From: Bemisia tabaci
Taxonomy: Eukaryota > Arthropoda > Insecta > Hemiptera > Aleyrodidae
Reading direction: 5' to 3'
Length of the DNA stretch: 64,000 nt
Assembly (NCBI RefSeq): GCF_918797505.1
Contig: NC_092801.1
Coordinates: 11,904,001-11,968,000, forward strand
Shown here piece after piece: positions 53,517-63,801 of this stretch (positions are counted from its first letter, which is position 1; each line of letters begins with the position of its first letter). The notes under the pieces were generated by a model. That model ran no database searches. It worked only from the letters and a program-made list of their open reading frames with translations, and was not told where the DNA came from. The translations under genes were made by a program, and so were the position numbers.

Positions 53517-53769
53517 CTACCGTGGTAAGGAAGAACGCCGTATGAACATTCGAGAGTTGCCAAATTTCCTTCATTAAAATGTTTAGTTTTGAGGAAAGGC
53601 ATGAATATTTTTCCTTGACATTTTCAGGGACTCCAGGTGAAATTGGAAACAAAATTACCTGAAAAATTGGAAGGAAAAGATTCATAAGTTTACCAGGAAA
53701 TTAGTGTTTCATCAAAGGAAATTTGGCAACGCCTGAAGGTTCATACGGCGTTTTTTCTTGGCACGGCAG
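53517..53769 (+). mobile_element. MITE family A copy (A13) upstream of the carbonic anhydrase gene
   Basis: Left end CTACCGTGGTAAGGAAGAAC, right end GGCGTTTTTTCTTGGCACGG-CAG. It ends about 160 bp before the proposed transcription start of the carbonic anhydrase gene. Confidence 0.9.
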
Positions 53770-53925
53770 TAATTACGTCCATTTTCTCTGTCGGGGCAGA
53801 CGAATTTTCCGGCTGGAAACGCCACACGATAACCCGGATGAATGCCGCGAGGATGACCTTAAAACTTAGTTAAAATGTATCTACCACGGCTTGGACGACA
53901 ATAGTCGTTATCTATTTCTTGCTTC

Positions 53926-53940
53926 CTCTTCAGTGTGAAT
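53926..53940 (+). promoter_or_regulatory. Putative initiator of the carbonic anhydrase gene
   Basis: CCTCTTCAGTGTGAAT contains TCAGTG, the arthropod initiator consensus, with A at 53932. The ATG follows at 53968, giving a ~36-base leader. No TATA box is evident 30 bases upstream. Confidence 0.4.
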
Positions 53941-53967
53941 CAAGTTTCGTCGCGATGCAAGTGAAAA

Positions 53968-54022
53968 ATGTTCCAACAATTAGGCTTCAGCGTGCTGCTT
54001 TTCATGACATTCGTCATTCGTG
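53968..54022 (+). CDS. Carbonic anhydrase exon 1: signal peptide
   Basis: ATG at 53968, eighteen codons with a strongly hydrophobic core, then donor G|GTAAGG in phase 1. A short upstream ATG at 53955 lies in another frame. Confidence 0.72.
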
Positions 54023-57000
54023 GTAAGGCGGGAATGAGTTGCTAAACCTTGTGTTTTTTTATTTTATGTTCTGAAAGTACTAAGTGAATACTGACTTGCT
54101 AAGGAATAACGCCGTATGAGCCTTCAGGCGAAGTCCCTTCGACAAATCACTAATTTTCAAGAAAATTTGTAAATCAGGTTCGAAACCCACCTTGGAGTTT
54201 CAGGAGCCATGTGGCGCATCAAGCTCGATTTTTAGGGGCCATAGAAGATTTTTTTAGGGGCCAAATTCAGTTTTTGCCTATGTATCACGGCGCATTAAGT
54301 GACAAGTTACACGCAGGATGCTTTAGTTACAGAACTAATAGCTGTACTTGGGGTAAATTTCGAAAAATCACCGAACAGAAAAACAATGTGTTTTTTTTTT
54401 TTTTTTTTTGGGGGGGGGCAATTTTTACGGGCCACGATGGCGCAAAGACTTCATTTTTTGGGCGTCATGACTGATTTTTTAGGCGCATTTGGCGCGTTGG
54501 TGCCTGTGAGTTTCGCACACTGGTGTGAATATGTTTCTTCCATTTCCTCGGATAATTTTGTCGGTAATTTGATCTGAAAATTTTTAAAATTTCAAGGAAA
54601 CATATTCAAAATTTTCCTCAAAAATAAACATTTTAAGGAAATTTTGCACCTCACGGATGTTTATACGGCGTTTTTCCTTAGCACGGCAGAATAGATTACC
54701 GCCGTGCTAAGGAAGACGCCGTATGAAGCATTCGAATGTTCAAGAATTTCCTCCCAGAAAAGTTTTATTTTTAAGGAACGTTATGAATGTTTTAGCTTGA
54801 AATTGGCGGACTTTAATTCAGGAATCCGCACCAAGATCAGCCTGTAACTTGAAACCGCGTTTTGAGAAAAACGCATTTAAAGTTTTGTTTGTGATGTACT
54901 GCGCAGACTTTTCTACGCATGTACCCTGTTTTGGTGTTTTAGGGTGACCTAACCCTTCTATTGAAGGATGCCGGGTAGATTTCGCGATACATTTTGAGTT
55001 TACACTCTAATATATGTAATTTAAAAACGCGGTTTATAGACCATTATTACACCCAACAGTCATTTTGGTGGCAATATGAAGTATAAATCATTTTCATCAC
55101 GCATGATTAACGCAAAATTAAAGAATATCGATGGTGAGTAAATAAAGAAGTATAACTAGCACCTTAAAGGCCCTTACGTTTATAGGCCCTCTTAAAGGTC
55201 GTTCTTGCACCCATCGATCCAGTGGCCTGACTTAACTCGGAAAAAAAAAGGTTTTTCGACCTCAAGCCGTTACCTATCTACATATCGACGGTGAAACTAC
55301 CAAACCACGTATCTCGGTTTGCGACGTCGCAGACTTCCTGTCATACTTTATTTTTTAAATGGAAAACTACTTAACATCCAGTCTTGAAAATTTCTGTGAT
55401 TTTTCCTCTTTGTGCGGAGAAAATTCCGTGAAAATTTCAAGGAATGCTGTTGATTTGTTTTCCTTTTAAAAAATAAAATGTGAGCGTAGATTTTTAAACA
55501 CCGCAAACGAGATACGTGGTTTGGTAGTTTCACCCGTCGATATATTCTATCGCTACCACAGCATAGTTCAGGGTACGTAGAATCCGAAAAGCAGATGGGC
55601 GTAATAACGACCTATACGCCTACAAGCTGTTCTTGGTGCGGTGTCCTCAATTGAAATCTTCCGTCGCATTCCTAAGGCGCCATAATACAACTATTTGAAC
55701 TCTCCGGAATGCGTGAGGTATCACGCCGCATTTGAAGGCGTTTTCAAAACAGCCAAGTTCCGCTATCCGGATTATCGTTTTGCATAGTTCATATTCTTTT
55801 GTTTTATTCCGTACCACTTGTTTATTTTTATCCTCGTATAAAAACCACCCATTTGCAATATACAATTCTAGCTGGAGCGCACTTCAGCAATGCTTTCACC
55901 ACTGCAAAAATGTCAAAGGAAATCGACAAAGCCAGCGTGTATAAGGCTACTTTGATTGTAATCTTCCGTCGTATTTCTAAGGCGCAATGATACAACTATT
56001 TGAACTCTCCGGAATGCGTGAGGTATCACGCCGCATTTGAAGGCGTTTTCAAAACAGCCAACTTCCGCTATCCGGATTATCGTTTTGCATCGTTCGAATT
56101 CTTTTGTTATATTCCCTACCACTTGTTTATTTTTAATCCTCGTATAAAAACCACCCATTTGCTAAATACAATTCTAGCCTTCCCTTAAGTTTATAGGCCC
56201 GCTAATAGGTCGTTCTTGCACCCATCGATCCAGTGGCCTGACTTAACACGGAAAAAAAAAGGTTTCCGACCTCGAGCAATACCTATATATATTCTTTCGC
56301 TACCACAGCATAGTCCAGGGTACTTAGAATCCGAAAAGCAGATGGGCGTAATAACGACCTCTACGCCTATAGGCTGTTCTTGGCGCGGGTGTCCTCAATG
56401 GATCAAATTACGAAAAAAATCTTCCGGGAATCCGGAAGAGAAATATTCGCAAATTTTCCCGAAAATTCGTGATTTGTTGAAGAAAATTTGGCAATGCCTG
56501 ATGGTTCATATGTCGTTCTTCCTTAGCACCGCAGATTATGTGGTGATTTAAAATATGTGTGCAAGTGGAAAGATGGGGTGTGTTCGTGGTGAGCTGGATA
56601 AGAAACAATGTAAAAGTGTAATATGTATAGTTCCTTTTGAGAAAATGGAAAAGCGGGATTTGACATTAAATCATGAGGAACTTAGCGCTAACTCGTGAGC
56701 CGTGGATACGTGACAAGAGCGTTATGGATAGGGCTCATGAGTTAAAGCCGAGCAAGAACAATAATGGAGACGCCTTCGTTGCCGCTGACGTCACTGGCGC
56801 TTTACCATCCCGCTTCATTCATATGGCCCTCAACTAACGAGCACCCTCCCCCCCCCCCCATCTGTCCACTTGCACAGTTCCATTTAGAGTCCCTTTATAC
56901 CCAGAGTTATGACATCTCAATTATCAGCTGGCCTGGGCTGACCATGGTGTCACAAAAGTGTGCACTCAAACGAACGATATTGGAATCCTGCGATGTCTGC

Positions 57001-60000
57001 CATCCAAAAACAACAATATCAACAAAACTGATCAAAACCTAACCAAAGAAATTGCAATAAAATAAAATTAGATTGATTTGTGGATAATTTCTCAATCTTT
57101 TTTCATTTTGGTTCGATGAAAATAACAATTCACTCTTGATAAGTCACAATTTGGTTATTTTTTAATTAGTCTTGTTCAAATTTGAGCCACCGCCATCTTG
57201 GTGCACTCATTTGTGACTCCATGAGCGAGATCCAACCAGAATTGGATTTTTTTTTGGTCACTTCCAGTTGTCTCTGAGCCCAGCCAAACCCGACCAGAAT
57301 TGAGATGTCGTAACTCTGGGTATAAAGGGACTCAAGTTCCATTTAGCATAAATAATACGTCTATCTGAGAATCTCCATGCAGGAAGTTGCAGGGAGGGTT
57401 CGATGGACTTGGACTTCAACTTAACACGGCCAATTAAACGCCCTCCCAAACTTACGAAGCCGACCGCCATGAGCCAGCAATCGCCGATCAACCTCCACAC
57501 TGCCGACGCTGTCCCGAAAGGATACCCTCCGTTAAGATTCCATGGACACTTCCATTTGTCGCCCGAAAATTCGCCTATGATAAAAAACGACCATGGGACA
57601 GGTGCGGATCCCATTTATTCTTGCAAGTTGGCTATGCTGACACCTATAAAACTATCGATGCACTGTTAAAAATCCCGGCGCGAAATTCACGCTTACTCAG
57701 TTGCTATTTTGACCACCTGTTACTCTGAGTGTATGGATTCGGCGCGAATTTCCCGCTCTGGCCGGAGAGAAAATTTGACAGGCTGATGTAAAACGGAGCT
57801 GCCGCAGCGTGGACCTGAACTCGAGTCGCGGCGGTGAGAGACGAGTGCGTTACCACTATGTCGGATGACACTGAATTCACGCTACTTGAGGGAGCTAAAC
57901 TAATTCATCCGTTATTGGTGATATTCACGCTCTGATCTATTCACTCAGAGTGCGGCGAGAATTTCGTTCTGGATTTTTTTTTTTTTTTTTTTTTCACGCC
58001 GTCTATTCACTCAGAGTAAATCATTGATTTTTAACAATGTGACTGTTGTCTGCGAGGAATCGATGACTAAGAAACAATTTGACAACATTTTACAATTAGA
58101 AACTATAATATCTGGCTCATTCGTAAAAACACATATGTTTGTGAGGAAACTTATGGCACATACTTTGTTTTTAAACTGAGCCAGAAATTATAGTTCTCAA
58201 TTGCAAAATGTAGTCCAATTCCGCTTATCTAAAATCTAACTGGACGTATTTCTGTCCAACGGAACTAAGGGCCAATTTGAGTTCTTTTGAGGAATTTAGA
58301 ATGCCGGATAGCGCGCTCTGTCAAACGAAACTAAGCGCCATGCGCCATGGAAAAGCATTGCGAGTATAGGACGGAATGAACCTGACGCGACGCCCGATTC
58401 CGCCGCGAATCCAAGCCCCCCCCCCCCCCCTCTATCTTCCTCCCCCTGGCGCTTAGTTCCGTTTGACAGAAATACGTCCAACTATTTTATGGGACGAAGG
58501 AATACCCCAGAAAGTACGATAGAGTCTTAAGGCACCTATAAAACTATCGATGACTAGGGGAAAATTCGACGACATTTTGCAATTAGGAACTACAATCTCT
58601 GACTCATTTGTAAAAACACATACGTTTGTAGAGAAACTAATGGTAGTAATGGTAAACATACTTCGTTTTTTAATTGAGCCAGAAGTTATAGTTCTCAATT
58701 GCAAAATGTAGTCCGATTCCGCTTTTATAAAAATTAACGATTTTATGGGACGAAGGAAAAACCCATAGAGTGCAAGAGAGTCTTAATGTACCTATAAAAC
58801 TATAAATGACTGTCTGCGGGGAATCGATAGGAATCGATATGAACTACGAACACGCAGAATGCGTGCTGAAGAGTGGATTCCAGACTTTTTTGATGTGCTC
58901 ATCGTGATTTTCTAGTAAATGGAGATGTTGCATGTGTGAGGAATTTGCGATTTGACTGTTGATGCTTATGTAAAAGTTCGCGAGAAACACGATGGTGCCA
59001 CTGGTTTTCTCTGAAATCAACTCCCAGGCATTAAAAAAGCTCTCAAGTTGAGGCCAAAATGGAGGAGATATCCCACGCTATCCTGAGAGTCCACCTCTAC
59101 ATCAATACGAACGCTCCGTGCAAAGATAGGGAGCAAATACATTAGCAGTGATGCCGTGTTTTCAGTTTTGGAGTCCCCAAATAAAGTGGCAGCCCTTTCA
59201 ATGTATTTGGTCCCTATCTTGCATGAGAGTTTTTTTTATGTAGAGGGGGACTCTCAGGATAGCGTAGGATATCCCCCTCCATTTTGGCCTCAACTTGAGA
59301 GCTTTTTTTGAGCTTGAGAGTTGATTTCAGAGAAAACCAGTGGCACCATCGTGTTTCTCGCGAGCTTTTACATAAGAATCAACAGTCAAATCGCAAATTC
59401 CTCACACATGCAACATCTCCATCCACCCGTATGAAGTTCATTCAGTTGGCTATATTTCTTGCGAACAAGAGACCCATTGGCAACCCTGTTTGATCATTTT
59501 CAGTCCAGATCGGTGAGTCTCGGAGAGGAGAAAACCGGGCAACTATGACGGGAGGCCCGCTCAACGGAACGGCGTATCGTTTCGCTCAGTGTCATTTTCA
59601 CTGGGGCAATCAGAGTGATGTTGGCAGTGAACATACTGTCGATGGCCATCCGTTAGTATCCTGCAATCCTCTCACTTTATTTTTCAAACCATCATAAGCT
59701 GATTATCTAAATTGATGGACAAAGCGAAAGACAACAAAGACAAAGGGATGGACGTGGGATTAAGCGATCCTACTTGAATCAGTGAGTTCGAAAACACACC
59801 AACTCAGAAAAAAAATGTTCAGGGAACACAATGCGCAGCGGGCGAAGAAGTTAGTTCAAGAAAAGCCTTTTTGGTGCCAAAGGACAAGTACTTAGAGACT
59901 TTGTAAAGAACCAAGTTGAAATCAATACACCATGTTTGATGACAGAGAATTAAGTGCATTAAAAATTTCAGAGTTTATGTGTTCCCGTTCTCACCGACTT

Positions 60001-63000
60001 TCAGATACTGATTTTTCATAGTCTGCCCAGAAAAATCTATATTTTTCGACCTGAATAACGCTTGAAAATTTATATAACTTGTTGGTACAAGGTATACTGA
60101 ACCGAAAAAAGAAAACCGCAAAATCGGATGGTCACCCGTTTCCCTTGAAATGGCCAAAAATTGGTATTTCCAATGAAATACTAAGATTTTTCCCTTTTCC
60201 CGTCGCTTTTTCAAGCACTTCCGATTGCAATTTCAAAACCTTTTGCGTGCAGATGCTTCTATCCATGAGTGTTACTAAACCGTAAAAAAGTGAAAATCGA
60301 AAAAAACCCGAGTTGGTGTGTTTTCGAAGTCACTAATTCATTTGTGGAAGTGGGCGGTTGCAATGGACAAAGGAAGTGATTGATTGATTCGTCAGGGTGT
60401 CTGACGTGGTCGAACTGGCATGCGATACATCGCATCGATTTTATAAAAAATCTCGGCAGATTTTGAATTTTTAGCAAAAAAAGAACAACAGGCCCTGCGC
60501 AAGAGCCTACAGAATCAGCCTACACCAAAAAATTTGCGAAATTCTGAGAAATGAAAGCAAAAAATATGTTAGGGAAAAAACTTCGCATTTGATACAGTTA
60601 TCGCTTTCTGTATCGAATGCAAGGTTTTTTTCCAAACATATTTTTTGCTTTCATTTCTCTGAATTTCGCAAATTTTTTGGTTTGGCTCGTGCCTATTGTC
60701 CTTTTTTTTGGCTAAAATTTCAAAATCTGCCGAGACTTTTGATATAAACGATGTGATTCATCTCATGCCAGTGTGACCACAATTGGAACCGAATCACCTA
60801 AAATAACGGTAACTCACGAAAGACCCTATAGTTAGTCCATATTTCCAAAATCTGAATAGAGCGCGCTGGCGCTCGTGTAGGTACTAACTCCGATGGATAG
60901 CCTCAGAAATAATTAAAAAGTGTTAAATTTAATTTAACAAATTAGGACGGTAGGAAAAACTGGGACAAAGAATACAAATTTAGGGAGTCAGAGAGCTTAA
61001 AGTAATGACTGAAATTTTTTCTACATACGTTGATTCGAAATTTCAATAAGAAGTCAACGAGAAGGTATTTTTAACCGACGTTGTTTATTACAACTATATT
61101 TATTCATTAAAAATTATGAAAATAACTACATCATGAGACTTCTAACCCCATACTAATTTTCCAAAAATATGTATGCAACTATTACTTCACTTTAAAAATG
61201 AAAATTTGGAATGAAAGACGAATTCAAGGAGCATGCAGTAGCTCCAAATTTTCGGGAGGGGGGAGGGGGGAGGGCTCCGCCAAGAAGGAATTTTGTGGCC
61301 TCTCCCGATAAAAGAGGGTAGAAGGATTCAAGAGAGACCATAAAGGGATCTGCGAGATTTCTTAAGAAAGTTGGAGATGGGGCCCCAAAAATCTGCCAGA
61401 AGGGGCCTCTGCGAGGCCAATGTGCCCAAATTTTAAGGAACCATTAATCATCCTCATTAATCATCCCCATTAATCAGTCCGCTTCATTAGGAAACAGGAG
61501 TGACATTTTTTTCAAACATTTGCGGAATTTTTCCAGGGGGTTTTATACTGCCGTGCTGAGGAAGAACGCCGTATGAACCTTCAGGCGTTGCCAAATTTCC
61601 TTTGACGAAACGCAAATTTCCTGGTAAACTTATGAATATTTCCCTCCCAATTTTTGAGATAATTTTGTTCGCAATTTCACCTAAAGATTCTGAAAATTTA
61701 AAGGAAAAATATTGATAACTTTCCTCGAAAATAAACTTTTTATCGAAGGAAATTTGGCAACTCTCGAATGTTCATACGGCGTTCTTCCTTAGCACGGCAG
61801 TGTACTCCTATATAATACAATTTTTCAAGAATCTCATTGGTTTCAGGACATTCTGTCAACGATTTTTTATTCGCGCACCTTTTTTGTCCAGTGGTTTACG
61901 CCCACACGTGAAATAAGCAACGGTGACTTGGTCCAAGCGTTATATTTTAGTCGGTATGTAAAATTATATTGACAATATGGAAATGAGAAATTGAGAGAAA
62001 AGGAGGTGTTGATATGGTTGCTCATTTTCTAGATGAAATGTTATTACTTTCTCCTTTTGAATCGTCTTTAAAAATTGTCATTGGTGAATATTTGGTTTTA
62101 TTTCTATCCTTAAAATATGAATGTACAATATACCTCATATATGTATAGGTACTTTTTCATTTTTTTTATTTTTTCTTTACGAAATTATTACTTCATTTTG
62201 AAAACATTTATATTTTTAAAACGTGACAAATATTTGTAAAACCTTTTCTAAGCGACATTAATCTCAATGAGCCGCAGTTGTGCCGACAGAAACTGCAAAA
62301 ATGAATAAAAGAGGGGAAAAAACCAAGAAGCACGCAATCTTTAGTTTTAACCCATTTGTACATCAATCTTTTAGAGTCAAATACGTCAAATTTTGAGCGT
62401 TTCGTTGCGCGTACAGCGTACACCTCGCTGCAGCACAATAAAAGCACAAAATGTAAAAGAAAAATTAAAGTGCTTTGAAAATCAATAAATTCGACACGGA
62501 ACCACCAATATTTAAAAAAACACACATTATATTATTATTCTCCTTTGATAAATTGATACATATTTTTCTTACCATCAATTCAAATGAGAATAATCGATGC
62601 AGAGTGTGCTAACATTTCAAAATCATGAGTTAAAAAAACGTTAAATATTAAAGCCTACCAGAGCGGAGCGTCGTGTTGATAGCGCGAGGCGCGAGAGGCT
62701 CACTGGCGCCTACAAACCTAAGTGAATACTTCACGCATTGCAAAATGCTTGAAGTATCCAATCAGGTTTGTAGGCGCCAATGCGCGTTTCGCGCTGACGT
62801 ATCATACGAAATTGAACGTATTAAAAATGACAAGCATCCTTTAAAAGTACAGATCTTTCCTCGCAAAATAAATCAAGATACCTGTCGTAAACAGGAAAAA
62901 TCTAAGAGCCTTTAGCTAAGGCAAATCAAGAGGTTTATCCGGTCCAGGTATAACAAGGTGGGAATTTCTTGAAAGATAATTAAGTCCTGTTACACCAAAG

Positions 63001-63527
63001 AGGTGTAGAGAGTTTTAGTGAATTTTGTCTCATGGAATTGACGCTCCCCCATTTTTACCAAAACTCTCAACTATATTATTCTTCGTTATTGGACCAAACA
63101 GACCAAACAAAAAAACAAGCAAACCCTCATTCTTCCAAGACATTATATATTTTCATCCAAAAACGTCGTGAGCAATAAATTGTCGTTTGTATTTACATGT
63201 GGGCCAATTAACTTTGGGTCTCAACTGGCACGTGGACCAAAACTCCCGTGCCGAAAAAACGCGTGGACGTAAATTACTGGAAAAAACAGGTACGCGGACA
63301 AAAAATCGTTGACGGAATGTCCTATGACCGTCTCATTGAAAGTGCTACATTACCTCACGCATCAGAACGATTTGTACAAAAATAAAATCCGAAAAAAGAA
63401 TCATTTCCCCCGTGTTTCTAGATACTCGATGGAAGTGCATTGTGTTCATCATAACACCAAGTACGATTCTGTTGACGCAGCTCTTGGGCAGGCGGATGGC
63501 ATATGTGTCGTGGCATTTTTCTTAAAG
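53968..63527 (+). CDS. Secreted alpha-carbonic anhydrase, 5' part (4 exons; continues past the window edge region)
   Basis: Alpha-carbonic anhydrases interconvert CO2 and bicarbonate at a zinc ion held by three histidines. Exons 53968-54022, 57383-57601, 59504-59651 and 63422-63527 join in phases 1, 1 and 2 to give 176 residues, with the reading frame still open at the last donor. Residues 1-18 ([18 protein letters not shown]) are a signal peptide, so the enzyme should be secreted or membrane-anchored. Family motifs appear in order: QSPINL (51-56), GGPL (about 109-112), QCHFHWG (120-126) with zinc ligands His122 and His124, GSEHTVDG (132-139) with the gate-keeper Glu134, and MEVHCVHHN with the third ligand His147. 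The spacings 122/124/134/147 equal those of the family (94/96/106/119 in CA II). The usual His64 proton shuttle is replaced: the site reads NDHGTV instead of NNGHTV. The N-terminal tryptophan motif before QSPINL is not seen. The C-terminal exons lie outside the window. Introns are full of transposons. Confidence 0.9.
54091..54689 (+). mobile_element. MITE family A copy (A14) with internal insertion
   Basis: Left end CTGACTTGCTAAGGAATAAC, right end TACGGCGTTTTTCCTTAGCA-CGGCAG, with AATA on both flanks (54087-54090 and 54690-54693). About 350 bp of extra sequence inside includes a poly(T)-poly(G) junction near 54389-54418. Intron 1 of the carbonic anhydrase gene. Confidence 0.85.
54697..54825 (+). 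mobile_element. MITE family A, left fragment (A15)
   Basis: CCGCCGTGCTAAGGAAGACG and CCGTATGAAGCATTCGAATG begin only eight bases after A14. The right end is missing. Confidence 0.75.
54826..55189. other. Intron 1 sequence, no feature seen
   Basis: AT-rich sequence. AAACCGCGTTTTGAG near 54852 and AAAACGCGGTTTATAG near 55024 form a weak inverted pair. Confidence 0.4.
55190..56420. repeat. Complex local duplication in carbonic anhydrase intron 1
   Basis: Two blocks are each present twice. TCGTTCTTGCACCCATCGAT plus CCACAGCATAGT-CAGGGTAC and CGAAAAGCAGATGGGCGTAA occur at about 55200-55650 and again at 56210-56400. ATACAACTATTTGAACTCTC to AAAACCACCCATTTGC occurs at about 55685-55860 and 55988-56163. 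The second block pair lies between the copies of the first. The 60-80-codon frames on both strands arise from this duplication. Confidence 0.85.
56410..56534 (+). mobile_element. MITE family A, right part (A16)
   Basis: GAAAATTTGGCAATGCCTGA, TGGTTCATATGTCGTTCTTC and CTTAGCACCGCAG match the right end of family A. The left end is missing. Confidence 0.75.
56571..56838 (+). repeat. Repeat V, copy 2
   Basis: Shares GAGAAAATGGAAAAGCGGGA, TTGACATTAAATCATGAGGAA, GAGCCGTGGATACGTGAC and GCTGACGTCACTGGCGCTTTA with copy 1 at 20816. Interrupted by several stops in the frame that is open in copy 1. Confidence 0.6.
56885..57335. mobile_element. hAT-like element E3, ending 47 bp before exon 2
   Basis: Ends TAGAGTCCCTTTATACCCAG and GGGTATAAAGGGACTCA, with exact 8-bp flanking duplications GTTCCATT (56877-56884 and 57336-57343). 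The interior differs from E1/E2, so this is a related subfamily. Its right end lies close to the acceptor of carbonic anhydrase exon 2. Confidence 0.9.
57383..57601 (+). CDS. Carbonic anhydrase exon 2: N-terminal catalytic region
   Basis: Acceptor CTCCATGCAG; the two first bases complete a glycine codon. Encodes [13 protein letters not shown] and continues through [14 protein letters not shown] to IKNDHGT, with one base of valine, then donor G|GTGCGG. QSPINL is a family hallmark. A cysteine at residue 21 may be the conserved extracellular disulfide partner. The acceptor's pyrimidine tract is weak, so the 5' boundary is less sure than the rest. Confidence 0.85.
57602..58077. other. Intron 2 sequence, no further feature
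   Basis: Includes a ~19-base poly(T) run near 57976-57994 and two CTCAGAGT-type blocks (57953, 58009). No exon seen. Confidence 0.4.
58078..58217. repeat. Inverted-repeat element W2
   Basis: TTACAATTAGAAACTATAAT, TCTGGCTCAT and TGAGCCAGAAATTATAGTTC, TCAATTGCAAAATG form inverted arms. Nearly identical to W3 about 490 bp downstream. Confidence 0.75.
58240..58479. mobile_element. Inverted-repeat element X between W2 and W3
   Basis: Ends TGGACGTATTTCTGTCCAAC and GTTTGACAGAAATACGTCCA are inverted, followed by GGAACTAAG / CTTAGTTCC and TAGCGC / GCGCCATG blocks. A poly(C) run lies at about 58418-58430. About 240 bp. Confidence 0.8.
58567..58715. repeat. Inverted-repeat element W3
   Basis: TTTTGCAATTAGGAACTACA, TCTGACTCAT and TGAGCCAGAAGTTATAGTTC, TCAATTGCAAAATG. 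TTTATGGGACGAAGGAA and CCTATAAAACTAT blocks also repeat around 58490-58540 and 58740-58800, showing that the whole W unit is tandemly duplicated. Confidence 0.75.
58920..59421. mobile_element. Palindromic element D3, intact
   Basis: A 502-bp near-palindrome. Ends TGGAGATGTTGCATGTGTGA and TCACACATGCAACATCTCCA, with arms of ~190 bp. It ends 82 bp upstream of carbonic anhydrase exon 3. Confidence 0.9.
59504..59651 (+). CDS. Carbonic anhydrase exon 3: zinc-binding core
   Basis: Acceptor GATCATTTTCAG. Encodes [34 protein letters not shown] and [14 protein letters not shown], then two bases of the proline codon and donor CC|GTTAGT. It carries the two histidines of HFHWG and the GSEH glutamate. This is the clearest coding exon in the window. 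Confidence 0.95.
59652..60429. other. Intron 3 sequence, imperfect palindrome
   Basis: AACACACCAACTCAGAAAAA near 59797 and TTTTTTTCCGAGTTGGTGTG-type sequence near 60300 suggest an old inverted-repeat element spanning about 59790-60330. No exon supported. Confidence 0.45.
60430..60745. repeat. Large inverted repeat (P)
   Basis: AAAAAATCTCGGCAGATTTTG, AAAATTTGCGAAATTC and GAAATGAAAGCAAAAAATATG are mirrored by CATATTTTTTGCTTTCATTTC, GAATTTCGCAAATTTT and CAAAATCTGCCGAGAC. The centre is GATACAGTTATCGCTTTCTGTATC. Arms ~150 bp. Confidence 0.85.
60746..61547. other. Intron 3 sequence, no feature seen
   Basis: AT-rich, with a GGGAGGGGGGAGGG tract near 61260 and a short repeat of CATTAATCATCC (61441-61470). 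Confidence 0.4.
61548..61800 (+). mobile_element. MITE family A copy (A17), best preserved
   Basis: Left end CTGCCGTGCTGAGGAAGAAC, right end GGCGTTCTTCCTTAGCACGG-CAG. Flanks TATA/TGTA. The arms keep GCGTTGCCAAATTTCC and GAAATTTGGCAACTCTCG. Lies in intron 3 of the carbonic anhydrase gene. Confidence 0.94.
61801..63421. other. Intron 3 sequence
   Basis: AT-rich. The 105-codon minus-strand frame at 62208-62525 and the 80-codon frame at 62673-62915 have no recognisable domain. The latter overlaps a hairpin (62705-62778). Confidence 0.45.
62705..62778. repeat. GCGCCTACAA hairpin outside any hAT copy
   Basis: GGCGCCTACAAACCTAAGTG and its partner AATCAGGTTTGTAGGCGCC are inverted, with GAATACTTCACGCATTGC between. 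The sequence is that of the tandem units inside family B, but no hAT end is nearby. Confidence 0.8.
63422..63527 (+). CDS. Carbonic anhydrase exon 4: third zinc ligand
   Basis: Acceptor CGTGTTTCTAG. The first base completes the proline codon, then [16 protein letters not shown] and [16 protein letters not shown], ending at donor AAG|GTATTT in phase 0. The EVHCVHHN histidine is the third zinc ligand, and [10 protein letters not shown] corresponds to the family's hydrophobic strand. The next exon is beyond the window. Confidence 0.93.
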
Positions 63528-63637
63528 GTATTTAATAATTTCTACATGAAGATTGTATAAGGATTGGTTTGTCTGTCATTTGTAATTCTTCAATGACCTT
63601 TCCGCATGGAATGCCTAAAGGGCCATACTAAGAATTA

Positions 63638-63801
63638 CAGTGGCGTGGCGTGAATGATCGATTATCGATATTTTCCTGTTTGAAGCTACGATAAAGAATC
63701 AATTATTAAGGTGTTCGTAGCAAACACCCTGTGTATCGATCTTTTCCCATAGGTTCAAATGTCAGGTCAATCGATATATCGCAAAGCACGCCACGCCACT
63801 G
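63638..63801. repeat. Short inverted-repeat element H3
   Basis: Ends CAGTGGCGTGGCGTGAATG and GCACGCCACGCCACTG. Contains GATCGATTATCGATATTTTCC and AATCGATATATCGC. Lies just after exon 4. Confidence 0.88.
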
